Below are positions 11,392-18,910 of a DNA stretch of 64,000 nt, piece by piece. Source of the stretch: Pseudomonas sp. BGr12 (lineage in GTDB: Bacteria; Pseudomonadota; Gammaproteobacteria; Pseudomonadales; Pseudomonadaceae). Every line of letters begins with the position of its first letter. Positions within the stretch are counted from its first letter, which is position 1. A program made the translations under genes and the position numbers. The stretch is taken from positions 1 through 64,000 of the forward strand of contig NZ_JALRNF010000005.1 of the NCBI RefSeq assembly GCF_030272895.1. Direction: 5' to 3'. The notes under the pieces are model-generated. The model was not told the DNA's origin. It searched no databases and worked only from the letters and a program-made list of their open reading frames with translations.

Positions 11392-11871
11392 TCAGGCCTT
11401 CGCCCGCCGCGCCTTGAAGAACTCGGACAGAATCGTCCCGCACTCCTCGGCCAGCACGCCGCCTTCGAATATCACCCGATGGTTGAGAAAACCCTGGGTA
11501 AAGAACTGCCCCTGGCTCTGCACGATGCCCGCCTTGGGCTCCAGGGCGCCGTACACCACCCGGGCGATGCGCGAATGGACGATCAGCCCTGCGCACATGC
11601 TGCACGGCTCCAGGGTCACGTAGAGGGTGCTGCCCGGCAGGCGGTAATTGCTCGCGGCCTGGGCGGCGGCGCGAATCGCGACCATTTCGGCATGGGCGCT
11701 GGGATCACTGCCACTGATCGGGCAATTGAAGCCCCGGCCAATGACCTGGCCATGCTGCACCAGCACCGCGCCCACCGGCACCTCGCCCATGGCCGCGCCC
11801 TGGGCGGCCAGTTCCAGGGCCTGGCGCATGAATTCCTGGTCGCGGCTGCGATCGATGATCTGCGCGCGCAT
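11392..11871 (-). CDS. tadA: tRNA adenosine(34) deaminase
   Basis: TadA converts A34 to inosine in tRNA-Arg(ACG) as a cytoplasmic homodimer and is essential in E. coli. The 159-aa protein has the cytidine/deoxycytidylate deaminase zinc site: H60-A-E62 (proton-shuttling Glu) and PCSMC with C90 and C93. The start codon overlaps the stop of the multicopper oxidase gene (TGATG at 11869-11873), so it is probably read from the same transcript. Its 3' end abuts the tandem repeat array. Confidence 0.96.
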   Translation of the reverse strand: MRAQIIDRSRDQEFMRQALELAAQGAAMGEVPVGAVLVQHGQVIGRGFNCPISGSDPSAHAEMVAIRAAAQAASNYRLPGSTLYVTLEPCSMCAGLIVHSRIARVVYGALEPKAGIVQSQGQFFTQGFLNHRVIFEGGVLAEECGTILSEFFKARRAKA

Positions 11872-13250
11872 CAGGCCACCTCGATCGCGGCCATCAGGCC
11901 GGTTTCCATATGATCGATCACGTGGCAGTGGAACATCCAGGTCCCCGGGTTATCCGCCACCAGCGCCACCTGGGCACGCTCGTTCTTGCCCAGCAGGTAG
12001 GTGTCGGTGAACCAGGGTTCGACGATCTTGCGCCGATTGGAGGCGATCACCTTGAAACTCATGCCGTGCAGGTGAATCGGGTGCTGGTACTGGGTCATGT
12101 TCTTCAGCTCGAGGATGTAGCTCTTGCCCTTCTTGAGCGTGGCGATAGGCCGCTCGGCACAGGTCTTGTCGGTGATGTCCCAAGCCTGACCGTTGATCTG
12201 CCACAGGCTCGGCGGCTTGCCGTTCTCGGTGTTCACCGAGACCTTGCCGACCCATTCGAAATTGAAGTTGAGCTTCTCGGCGCTGGCCAGGTCCGGCTCG
12301 GCGATCGGGTTGGGCGGCAGCGCCTCGGGCCAGTCGCCGGGCGACTCGTTGCTGGCCACCGAACGCAGGGTACCCAGACGCACGAAACCATCGCGCAGCG
12401 AGAGCTCTTCGCCCGCCTCGGGAATACGGATCGCCAGGCAGATACGCATGCCCGGGCCGAGCCAGTAGTCATCATCCAGCGGGCGCGGAGTGACCGGGTT
12501 GCCGTCGAGGGCATAGATCATTGCTTCGCAGTTGCCCTTGAGGTTCAACCGGTAGGTCCAGGTGTTGTCCAGGTTCAACAGGCGCACCCGCACCACCTGC
12601 CCTGCCGGCAACTCGGTGACCGAGTCGGCCTGGCCGTTGATGGTGATCAGGCGTCCGGCGGTACCGTTGCGGGCCGCCTCGCGGGGGATGCTGAACGGCA
12701 TCCAGGCGCCCTGCTCGTCGACATGCCAGTTTTTCAGGCTCAGGGTGCGCTCATGCCTGAAGCCGGTGGGCTCGCGCTCCTCGACGATCAGCGGGCCGAC
12801 CAGGCCGCGCCCCAGCTCCTCGGAGCTGGCAACATGGGGGTGGTACCAATAGCTGCCGGCATCCGGCACGCGGAATTTGTAGTCGAAGAATTCGCCCGGC
12901 TTGACCGGCAGTTGCGACACGTAGGGCACGCCGTCCATTTCCAGCGGCAGGCGGATGCCGTGCCAGTGGATGGTGGTCTCGACCGGCAGCTGGTTGATGA
13001 AGCGCACCCGCAACCATTCCCCCTGGCGCACCCGCAGTTCGGTACCCGGTGCAGACGGGCCGAAGGCCCAGGCTTCGGTCTTGTGCCCGGCTACCAGCTC
13101 GACATCCAGCGGTGCGGCAATCAGCACATAGTCTTGCCCGGCGTTCGGGTCGGGGCGCCCCAGCCAGTAGCGGGCAGCGCCTCCGGCGCCCAGGCCGATT
13201 GCCACCAGGCCGGTCAGGCCTCCGAGTATTTGTCGCCGGGTAAAGGACAT
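11871..13250 (-). CDS. Multicopper oxidase, Tat-exported, laccase-like
   Basis: A 459-aa three-cupredoxin multicopper oxidase. All four copper-binding motifs are present: HWHGIR (about residue 97), HPHVASS, HPIHLHG and HCHVIDHMETGL. The residue ten after the T1 cysteine is Leu, as in laccase-like enzymes rather than the Met of CueO. The N-terminus has a twin-arginine signal (SFTRRQILGG) followed by a hydrophobic stretch, so the enzyme is periplasmic. No Met-rich copper-sensing insert is seen. Start at 13250 places the RR motif at residues 5-6. Substrate unknown; laccase or cuprous oxidase activity are both possible. Overlaps tadA. Confidence 0.88.
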   Translation of the reverse strand: MSFTRRQILGGLTGLVAIGLGAGGAARYWLGRPDPNAGQDYVLIAAPLDVELVAGHKTEAWAFGPSAPGTELRVRQGEWLRVRFINQLPVETTIHWHGIRLPLEMDGVPYVSQLPVKPGEFFDYKFRVPDAGSYWYHPHVASSEELGRGLVGPLIVEEREPTGFRHERTLSLKNWHVDEQGAWMPFSIPREAARNGTAGRLITINGQADSVTELPAGQVVRVRLLNLDNTWTYRLNLKGNCEAMIYALDGNPVTPRPLDDDYWLGPGMRICLAIRIPEAGEELSLRDGFVRLGTLRSVASNESPGDWPEALPPNPIAEPDLASAEKLNFNFEWVGKVSVNTENGKPPSLWQINGQAWDITDKTCAERPIATLKKGKSYILELKNMTQYQHPIHLHGMSFKVIASNRRKIVEPWFTDTYLLGKNERAQVALVADNPGTWMFHCHVIDHMETGLMAAIEVA

Positions 13251-13295
13251 GCAGCGGGTACCTCGTATTGCCAGGAACAACATGCCGGCACCTGG

Positions 13296-13368
13296 CCAGG
13301 TGCCGGCGATGAAGGGCGAATACGATACACCTGCACTTGAGAAAGATTAAGTGAAGAGTTGCCGCAGG
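13296..13368. repeat. Dispersed ~70-bp repeat, copy 1
   Basis: From ccaggtgccggc through aagggcgaatacgat to agttgccgcagg this sequence recurs at 18846-18903, differing by a few substitutions and a gap of about 13 bases near the middle. Both copies lie just outside the 3' end of a gene or next to a terminator. Function unknown. Confidence 0.8.
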
Positions 13369-13392
13369 ACCCGGCCTGGCCGAATGCAGACG

Positions 13393-13424
13393 AAAAAGAG
13401 CAGGCATCACTGCCTGCTCTTTTT
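13393..13424. terminator. Rho-independent terminator
   Basis: A 14-base stem (aaaaagagcaggca against its inverse, three-base loop) with A and T tracts on either side. It ends the leftward permease/aldehyde dehydrogenase transcript just before the multicopper oxidase promoter region. Confidence 0.9.
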
Positions 13425-13444
13425 CACCGGGAAGGCATCACGCA

Positions 13445-14923
13445 CTAGATCTTGTGCAGCTTCCAGGCATCGGCAAACGGCGCCGTGCCTTTGTCATAGG
13501 GCTTGAACATGGCCATGTAGACCAGGCCGATGCCAATGACCACTGCGGCGGTGAGCAAGATCCCGTAGTTGCTGTACCAAGGGGCATCCGGCGTACGCGG
13601 CCATGACATGTTGGCGACCGCCAGCAAGCCGTAGACCAGCGCCAGAACGTTCACGATCCAGCCCCAGCCGCCCAGGGTGAACTGACCTGCCGGCTTCCAG
13701 CCGCGAAGCCGGGCGAACAGCGCGCCACCCACGATCATCTGGAACGACAGGTAAATGCCGATGGCCGCAAAGCTGACGATGATTGCGATCGCATTTTCCA
13801 GGTAGAACCCCGCACAGACGATGGCCGCCGGGATCACGCCGCAGGTGATCAACGCTGCAGAGGGAACTCGGGTAGTGGGCGAAAGACGCTTGAGCAGGCC
13901 GCTGCCCATGACCATTTCATCCCGGGCAAAGGAGTACAGCAGGCGGCTGGCCGCAGCCTGCAGGCTGAGGACGCAGGACACGAAGGAGACCGTGATGACC
14001 GCCGTGACGATTTTCCATCCGGTTGGCCCGAAGGCATTACCCATGATGGTCGACATAGGGTCCTTGTCTTCACCCGACAGCACCTTGGCAATGTCCGGAA
14101 CCGCCAGGATCAGAGCCAACGCAGCAAAGATCGCGGCACCACCACCGATGTAGATGGTCATGCGCATGGCCTTGGGAATGCGCTTGCTCGGGTTTGGCGT
14201 CTCTTCAGCCACGTCACCGCAGGCCTCGAAGCCATAGTAGAGGAACATGCCGGCCAGCGACGCGGTCAGGAACGCCGGCCAGTAACTGCCATCGATTCGG
14301 ATGTCGAAGGTATTGAATAGCACCGAGAACGGCTGATGACGCTCGAAGATCAGCAGGTAACCACCGATCACGATCGCGCCCAGCAACTCGCAGATGAATC
14401 CGAACATCGCGACCTTAGCCAGCAGCTTGGTCCCGCTCAGGTTCAGTGCAGTCGCCATCACGGTCAACGCCAGTGCGACGAAGGTGTTGGTCACCGGGCT
14501 CGGTTCGAAACCCAGCATGGCCGCGATGTAGGGGCCGGCCCCCAGTGCGACGGCAGCAATGGTCACGCACAGCGAAACGGAGTAGATCCAGCCCACCATC
14601 CAGGCCCAGCGCTTGCCCACCAGGCGACGTGCCCAGGGGTAGACGCCTCCGGAGATCGGAAATTGCGAAACCACCTCGCAGAAAATCAGGCAGACCAGCA
14701 TCTGCCCGAAGCCGACCAGCAAGTATGACCAGAACATCGGCGGCCCGCCCGCCGCCAGGCACAGACCGAAAAGCGTATAAACGCCCACGACCGGCGAAAG
14801 GTAGGTGAAGCCCAACGCAAAGTTTTCCCACAGGCTCATGCTTCTTTCGAAGTTCGACGTATAGCCAAGCGCCTTGAGCTGGGCGGCATCGCTGTCCACC
14901 GCGGTGAATTCGGAGCTGTTCAT
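13445..14923 (-). CDS. APC-superfamily amino acid/amine permease
   Basis: A 492-aa inner-membrane protein with about twelve hydrophobic segments and an APC-type N-terminus (ALGYTSNFERSMSLWENFALGFTYLSP). The SGGVYPWARRL and GFEACGDVAEETPNPSKRIPKA segments are typical of amino-acid and GABA/choline-type permeases. The neighbouring aldehyde dehydrogenase (55 bases upstream, same strand) suggests uptake of an amine or amino acid whose catabolism yields an aldehyde; the substrate is inferred only. An AACAATAA motif upstream near 14960 could be a Crc/Hfq target. Confidence 0.85.
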   Translation of the reverse strand: MNSSEFTAVDSDAAQLKALGYTSNFERSMSLWENFALGFTYLSPVVGVYTLFGLCLAAGGPPMFWSYLLVGFGQMLVCLIFCEVVSQFPISGGVYPWARRLVGKRWAWMVGWIYSVSLCVTIAAVALGAGPYIAAMLGFEPSPVTNTFVALALTVMATALNLSGTKLLAKVAMFGFICELLGAIVIGGYLLIFERHQPFSVLFNTFDIRIDGSYWPAFLTASLAGMFLYYGFEACGDVAEETPNPSKRIPKAMRMTIYIGGGAAIFAALALILAVPDIAKVLSGEDKDPMSTIMGNAFGPTGWKIVTAVITVSFVSCVLSLQAAASRLLYSFARDEMVMGSGLLKRLSPTTRVPSAALITCGVIPAAIVCAGFYLENAIAIIVSFAAIGIYLSFQMIVGGALFARLRGWKPAGQFTLGGWGWIVNVLALVYGLLAVANMSWPRTPDAPWYSNYGILLTAAVVIGIGLVYMAMFKPYDKGTAPFADAWKLHKI

Positions 14924-14978
14924 GTTGTTATCCTGAGGACAATGTCCTGTCGGCAGTTATTGTTTTTGCTTTGCTGAC

Positions 14979-16472
14979 TTACAACTTGATCCAGGTGGCT
15001 TTCAGTTCGGTGTACTTGTCGAACGCATGCAGCGACTTGTCGCGACCGTTGCCCGATTGCTTGAAGCCGCCAAAGGGTGCGGTCATGTCACCGCCGTCGT
15101 ACTGGTTGATCCATACGCTACCGGCACGCAGCGCCCTGGCGGTCAGGTGCGCCTTGGAGATATCGGCGGTCCACACGGCAGCGGCCAGGCCATAGGGTGT
15201 GTCGTTGGCGATGCTGATGGCTTCCTCGGCGGTGTCGAAGGTGATTACCGACAGCACCGGGCCGAAAATCTCTTCCTGGGCAATCTTCATGGCGTTGCTG
15301 ACGCCGTCGAAGATAGTCGGCTCGACATAGGTGCCGCCGGTTTCTTCCAGGACCCGCTTGCCGCCCACCAGCAGCGTGGCGCCGTCATTGCGGCCGGACT
15401 CGATGTAAGACAGCACGGTGTTCATCTGCTGGGTGTCGACCAGCGCACCGACATTGGTGTCCGGGTCCAGCGGGTTGCCGGGCTTCCAACCCTTGAGGGC
15501 CTCGACCACCAGCGGCAGGAACCTGTCCTTGATCGAGCGCTCGACCAGCAGGCGCGAACCGGCGGTGCAGACTTCGCCCTGGTTGAAGGCAATGGCGCCG
15601 GCGGCGGCTTCGGCGGCGGCGTTCAGGTCCGGCGCATCGGCGAAGACGATGTTCGGGCTCTTGCCGCCGGCTTCCAGCCAGACGCGTTTCATGTTCGATT
15701 CGCCAGCGTAGACCAGCAGTTGCTTGGCGATCCTGGTCGAGCCGGTGAACACCAGGGTATCGACGTCCATGTGCAGGGCCAGGGCCTTGCCGACGGTATG
15801 GCCATAGCCTGGCAGCACGTTGAGCACACCGGCCGGGATACCGGCTTCGATCGCCAGCTGGGCGATACGGATTGCGGTCAGCGGCGATTTTTCCGACGGC
15901 TTGAGGATCACCGAGTTACCGGTAGCCAGGGCCGGGCCGAGCTTCCAGCACGCCATCATCAACGGGAAGTTCCACGGCACGATAGCGGCGACGACGCCGA
16001 CCGGCTCGCGGGTCACCAGCCCCAGCTGATCGTGGGCAGTAGCCGCCACCTCATCGTAGATCTTGTCGATGGCTTCACCGCTCCAGCTCAGCGCCTGGGC
16101 CGCGCCGGGAACGTCAACGGCCAGCGAGTCGCTGATCGGCTTGCCCATGTCCAGGGTTTCCAGCAGCGCCAGCTCGTCGGCATTGGCTTGCAGCAAGTCG
16201 CCGAAACGCACCATGACCTGCTTTCTGTCCGCCGGCGCCATGCGCGACCAGACACCGGAATCGAATGTGGCACGCGCCACCGCAACGGCGCGATTGGCGT
16301 CTGCAGCCGAGCAGCTGGCGACCTTGGCCAGCAGTCGGCCATCGACCGGACTCATACAATCGAAGGTTTCTCCCTCGATGGCGTGGGTATAGTCCCCACC
16401 GATAAACGCACGCCCTTCTATCTTCAGTGCCTGTGCGCGAGCTTCCCAGGTGCCAAGCGTTGGATTCGTCAT
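14979..16472 (-). CDS. NAD(P)-dependent aldehyde dehydrogenase (PuuC/KauB-like)
   Basis: A 497-aa ALDH-superfamily enzyme that oxidises an aldehyde to its acid. It has the Rossmann segment VPWNFPLMMACWKLGPAL, the general-base Glu in LEAGGKSPNIV, and the catalytic Cys in FNQGEVCTAGSRL. Overall features fit the gamma-glutamyl-aminobutyraldehyde / 4-guanidinobutyraldehyde dehydrogenase group used in polyamine and arginine breakdown, but the substrate cannot be read directly. Probably cotranscribed with the permease, and divergent from the GntR regulator, its likely controller. Confidence 0.9.
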   Translation of the reverse strand: MTNPTLGTWEARAQALKIEGRAFIGGDYTHAIEGETFDCMSPVDGRLLAKVASCSAADANRAVAVARATFDSGVWSRMAPADRKQVMVRFGDLLQANADELALLETLDMGKPISDSLAVDVPGAAQALSWSGEAIDKIYDEVAATAHDQLGLVTREPVGVVAAIVPWNFPLMMACWKLGPALATGNSVILKPSEKSPLTAIRIAQLAIEAGIPAGVLNVLPGYGHTVGKALALHMDVDTLVFTGSTRIAKQLLVYAGESNMKRVWLEAGGKSPNIVFADAPDLNAAAEAAAGAIAFNQGEVCTAGSRLLVERSIKDRFLPLVVEALKGWKPGNPLDPDTNVGALVDTQQMNTVLSYIESGRNDGATLLVGGKRVLEETGGTYVEPTIFDGVSNAMKIAQEEIFGPVLSVITFDTAEEAISIANDTPYGLAAAVWTADISKAHLTARALRAGSVWINQYDGGDMTAPFGGFKQSGNGRDKSLHAFDKYTELKATWIKL

Positions 16473-16592
16473 GACGGTGCCATTCCTCTGTGTCGATGCC
16501 AGTGCCTGTCAGCGCTCCCGGTGCCCCCGAAGCCAGGCTTTTATTAAACATATGAAACCGTATCTTATGCTCGACAAACTGCCAAACCCGGG

Positions 16593-16614
16593 GTCGTTTT
16601 TATCTAAAAACGAC
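16593..16614. promoter_or_regulatory. Perfect inverted repeat, candidate operator
   Basis: GTCGTTTTT-atct-AAAAACGAC is a perfect 9-bp inverted repeat in the 243-base divergent region between the aldehyde dehydrogenase and the GntR regulator. It could be an operator or a hairpin; the former is more likely in this position. Confidence 0.5.
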
Positions 16615-16668
16615 ATTTTTTCGACTGCATCTTGGCTGTGATCGGCATTTTTGTTGCACACCAGGCGG

Positions 16669-16699
16669 GATATGACTAAAAGAACCTTGGTTCCATATC
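16669..16699. promoter_or_regulatory. Nested palindrome next to the GntR gene, candidate autoregulatory site
   Basis: GATATG (16669-16674) and CATATC (16694-16699) frame an inner GAACC-TT-GGTTC (16682-16693). The half-motif ATATGRAACC also occurs near 16550 as catatgaaacc. The site lies 17 bases before the regulator start. Confidence 0.45.
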
Positions 16700-16715
16700 T
16701 TTTGCGACGGACAGG

Positions 16716-17471
16716 ATGACTCAACCGAATAAAGTGAACCGCCTTTCCCTGCTACAGGTCAGCCAGGAGGGCAAGCCCGAGGAAGTGGCACGCCGGCTGC
16801 TGGAGGTCATCGGTCTCGGCCTGATCAGTGAGGGCGAACAATTGCCCAGTGAAAGCGAGCTGGCGAGCCGTTTCGGCGTGGCCACCGTAACCCTGCGCGA
16901 TGCCCTGGCGATTCTGCGCCAGCGCGGCGTTGTCGCCACCAAGCGCGGAAGAAATGGCGGCAGTTTCGTCTGCGCCCCCGTGGAAGTATCCGATGATTTT
17001 CTCAAGCTCAGGCTAAGCAACATGAGTTCGCTGGAGCTGCGCGAGCTGTGCGACGAGCATGTCGCGATTTCAGCTACCGCCGCAGGCCTGGCGGCCAGTC
17101 GCTCGTCCAGCGTCCATCACCAACGCCTGGAGCACTTCGTCACGGCACTCCAGGAGGCCACGACACGCAGCGAACTGCGACGGGCCGATGCGCGATTCCA
17201 CATCGAGATCGCCGTCGCCGCCCAGTCGGTGCGTTTGACCCACGCCGAAGTGCGGCTGCAGTCTGAAATAGGCGAGCTGCATTGGATCTCCACCAACGAC
17301 GCGCAGAAAAACACGGCCATTGCCGAGCACCGGGCCATACTCCAGGCAGTGATGGCTGGCGAATCCAACCTGGCCAGCGCACTGACAGAAGCCCATGTCA
17401 AAGAAGGCATCAAGCGCCTGATGGATTTGCGCTTCCAGTTGCTTGGGCTGCAAGAGAGCAGATTGTCATGA
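16716..17471 (+). CDS. FadR-subfamily GntR transcriptional regulator
   Basis: A 251-aa DNA-binding regulator. The N-terminal winged helix (about residues 20-90) contains EGEQLPSESELASRFGVATVTLRDAL and a wing KRGRNGGSFV. The C-terminal all-helical FCD-type domain (about 105-240) has the Asp/His positions expected for metal-assisted ligand binding (ADARFHIEIA, AEHRAILQAV). FadR-type regulators usually repress a divergent catabolic operon until an acid or amino acid ligand binds. It is divergent from the aldehyde dehydrogenase/permease pair and overlaps the Cache gene by four bases (ATGA at 17468-17471). Confidence 0.9.
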   Translation: MTQPNKVNRLSLLQVSQEGKPEEVARRLLEVIGLGLISEGEQLPSESELASRFGVATVTLRDALAILRQRGVVATKRGRNGGSFVCAPVEVSDDFLKLRLSNMSSLELRELCDEHVAISATAAGLAASRSSSVHHQRLEHFVTALQEATTRSELRRADARFHIEIAVAAQSVRLTHAEVRLQSEIGELHWISTNDAQKNTAIAEHRAILQAVMAGESNLASALTEAHVKEGIKRLMDLRFQLLGLQESRLS

Positions 17472-18193
17472 TCACCACAGAACTGAACGAAGAGCGCCGT
17501 CAGTGTACCCAGCGGCTCGAAGAGGTATTCAGCACGGTGTTCGAGCAACTCGACACCTTGGCCGAACACGTGGTGACGGTCTGGGACGCGCTTGCCGTCG
17601 AACGCAGGAAGCCGACCTCCAGGGACCTGGCGTTCCTGCAGGCAACTATCGAAGAGCGGCTGTCAACCAACGACACTTACATCAACGGCACCGGCGTGGT
17701 GCTGGAACCGGGCGAGCTCGCCGATCAAGAGCTGTTCCTTCAATGGTTCTACCGCCCGGCCAGCGGAAAGATCGCGCCGATGACGCTGAACTTCAACCGC
17801 CAGAGCGAAAGCTTCTACAACTACCAGGGCATGCCCTGGTTCACCCGTCCCAAGCTGACGCTCCAGCCATCGGTCGAAGGGCCGTTCGTCGACCTCTACG
17901 GCACCGAGCTCTACATACTGGCCTTCTCCGTGCCGATCCTCGTCGGCGGGCATTTTGTCGGCGTCGCGGCGGCGGATATTGCCCTGCATGAGTTCGATCC
18001 AGTGCTCACCCGCTGCCTGCTACGCATGAAGAACGAAGCGTTCATCATCAACGGCGAAGGCCGCATCGTCGCTGCCAATTCCGCCAACTGGTTCGTCGGC
18101 AACATGGCCAGCCGCCCGGCCGCTGCCAAGGTACACAAGCTCGAACCGCTGTCGATCGACTGGTCGCTGGTTGAACTGCCGACGCCGAGATAG
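17468..18193 (+). CDS. Free-standing Cache-domain sensor-like protein
   Basis: A 241-aa protein with a PDC/Cache domain (about residues 60-215): an N-terminal long helix, then PWFTRPKLTLQPSVEGPFVD and the characteristic VPILVGGHFVGVAAADIALHEFD. Cache domains normally sit outside the membrane in chemoreceptors, kinases and cyclases. Here there is no signal peptide, membrane segment or output domain, so the protein appears cytoplasmic. Its start overlaps the GntR stop (ATGA), implying coupled translation. I infer that it senses or buffers the same small amine/acid as the cluster. The longer frame from 17282 lies inside the GntR gene and is rejected. Confidence 0.82.
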   Translation: MITTELNEERRQCTQRLEEVFSTVFEQLDTLAEHVVTVWDALAVERRKPTSRDLAFLQATIEERLSTNDTYINGTGVVLEPGELADQELFLQWFYRPASGKIAPMTLNFNRQSESFYNYQGMPWFTRPKLTLQPSVEGPFVDLYGTELYILAFSVPILVGGHFVGVAAADIALHEFDPVLTRCLLRMKNEAFIINGEGRIVAANSANWFVGNMASRPAAAKVHKLEPLSIDWSLVELPTPR

Positions 18194-18260
18194 GCCAGTG
18201 CACCTGGGCAAAACCGCTTTGAGTCTCTCCAACAACAGCAACAATCGAAGAGGAAATACC

Positions 18261-18746
18261 ATGCACCGTATATCGCTTCGCCTTGTCAGCATCCTGGCCT
18301 TTCTGTTGTTTGCCCAGTTCTCGGTGGCAGCGGACAAAGACAAGACCCTTGAGGTCATCAACGCCTACATGAGCGCCTGGAACAAACACGACCCCGATGC
18401 TGCGGCACAGCATTTTGCCGAGAACGGGGAGTTTCTGGACGCCTCCGTAGGCGTGCCCAAAGTCGGCAGGGAGGCAGCCAGGGTCGAGGTCATCAAGCTC
18501 TTTATCGATGCCGTGCCTGACCTGAAATGGCAAATGGTTGGCCAACCGATCATCGACGGCGACAACATCGCCTTCGAGTGGCAGTTCGACGGGCACAACA
18601 CCGGCGCCTGGGCACCGGAGACACCCGCGACCAACAAGCCGCTGTCATTCAAGGGGGTCAGCTTCATCAAGCTGAAGGACGGCAAGATCGCCTCGCAGCA
18701 TGATTACTACGATGCGTTGTCGTTCAACAAGCAGCTGGGCTGGTAA
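18261..18746 (+). CDS. SnoaL-like (NTF2-fold) protein, exported
   Basis: A 161-aa protein with a signal peptide (MHRISLRLVSILAFLLFAQF, cleavage near VAA) followed by a SnoaL/ester cyclase-type NTF2 fold: EVINAYMSAWNKHDPDAAAQHF at the start and FKGVSFIKLKDGKIASQHDYYD at the end. The family includes cyclases, isomerases and many proteins of unknown role. A good ribosome site (gaggaaa) precedes ATG 18261. It lies 67 bases after the Cache gene and could be part of the same operon; its function is not known. Confidence 0.82.
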   Translation: MHRISLRLVSILAFLLFAQFSVAADKDKTLEVINAYMSAWNKHDPDAAAQHFAENGEFLDASVGVPKVGREAARVEVIKLFIDAVPDLKWQMVGQPIIDGDNIAFEWQFDGHNTGAWAPETPATNKPLSFKGVSFIKLKDGKIASQHDYYDALSFNKQLGW

Positions 18747-18750
18747 TGGG

Positions 18751-18818
18751 TAGGAGCGGGCTGGCCCCGCGATTGTGAGCTATCAGCTGCTCGCATCGCG
18801 GGGCCAGCCCGCTCCTAC
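18751..18818. repeat. REP hairpin
   Basis: Paired inverted REP: gtaggagcgggctggccccg and its inverse around a 20-base centre. This copy carries the 'ggctggcc' variant where most others in the window have 'gcttgcc'. Sits after the SnoaL-like gene. Confidence 0.92.
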
Positions 18819-18845
18819 CGCAGAGGCTGTCCAGGACAAGCCTGA

Positions 18846-18903
18846 CCAGGTGCCGGCAATTAAGGGCGAATACGATCACCTGCAGGTGAAAAGTTGCCGC
18901 AGG
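18846..18903. repeat. Dispersed ~70-bp repeat, copy 2
   Basis: Second copy of the sequence at 13296-13368, shorter by about 13 bases in the middle. It sits between the REP hairpin and the end of the toxin-like gene. Confidence 0.8.
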
Positions 18904-18910
18904 GCCTGCC

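Noticed and set aside
10900..11913. Long frames through the mltF-tadA gap
   Set aside because: They are translations of the palindromic repeat units (the same peptide recurs each period) continuing antisense into tadA.
17282..17467. N-terminal extension of the Cache protein
   Set aside because: It is an out-of-frame reading of the GntR gene; the ATGA overlap at 17468 is a far better start.
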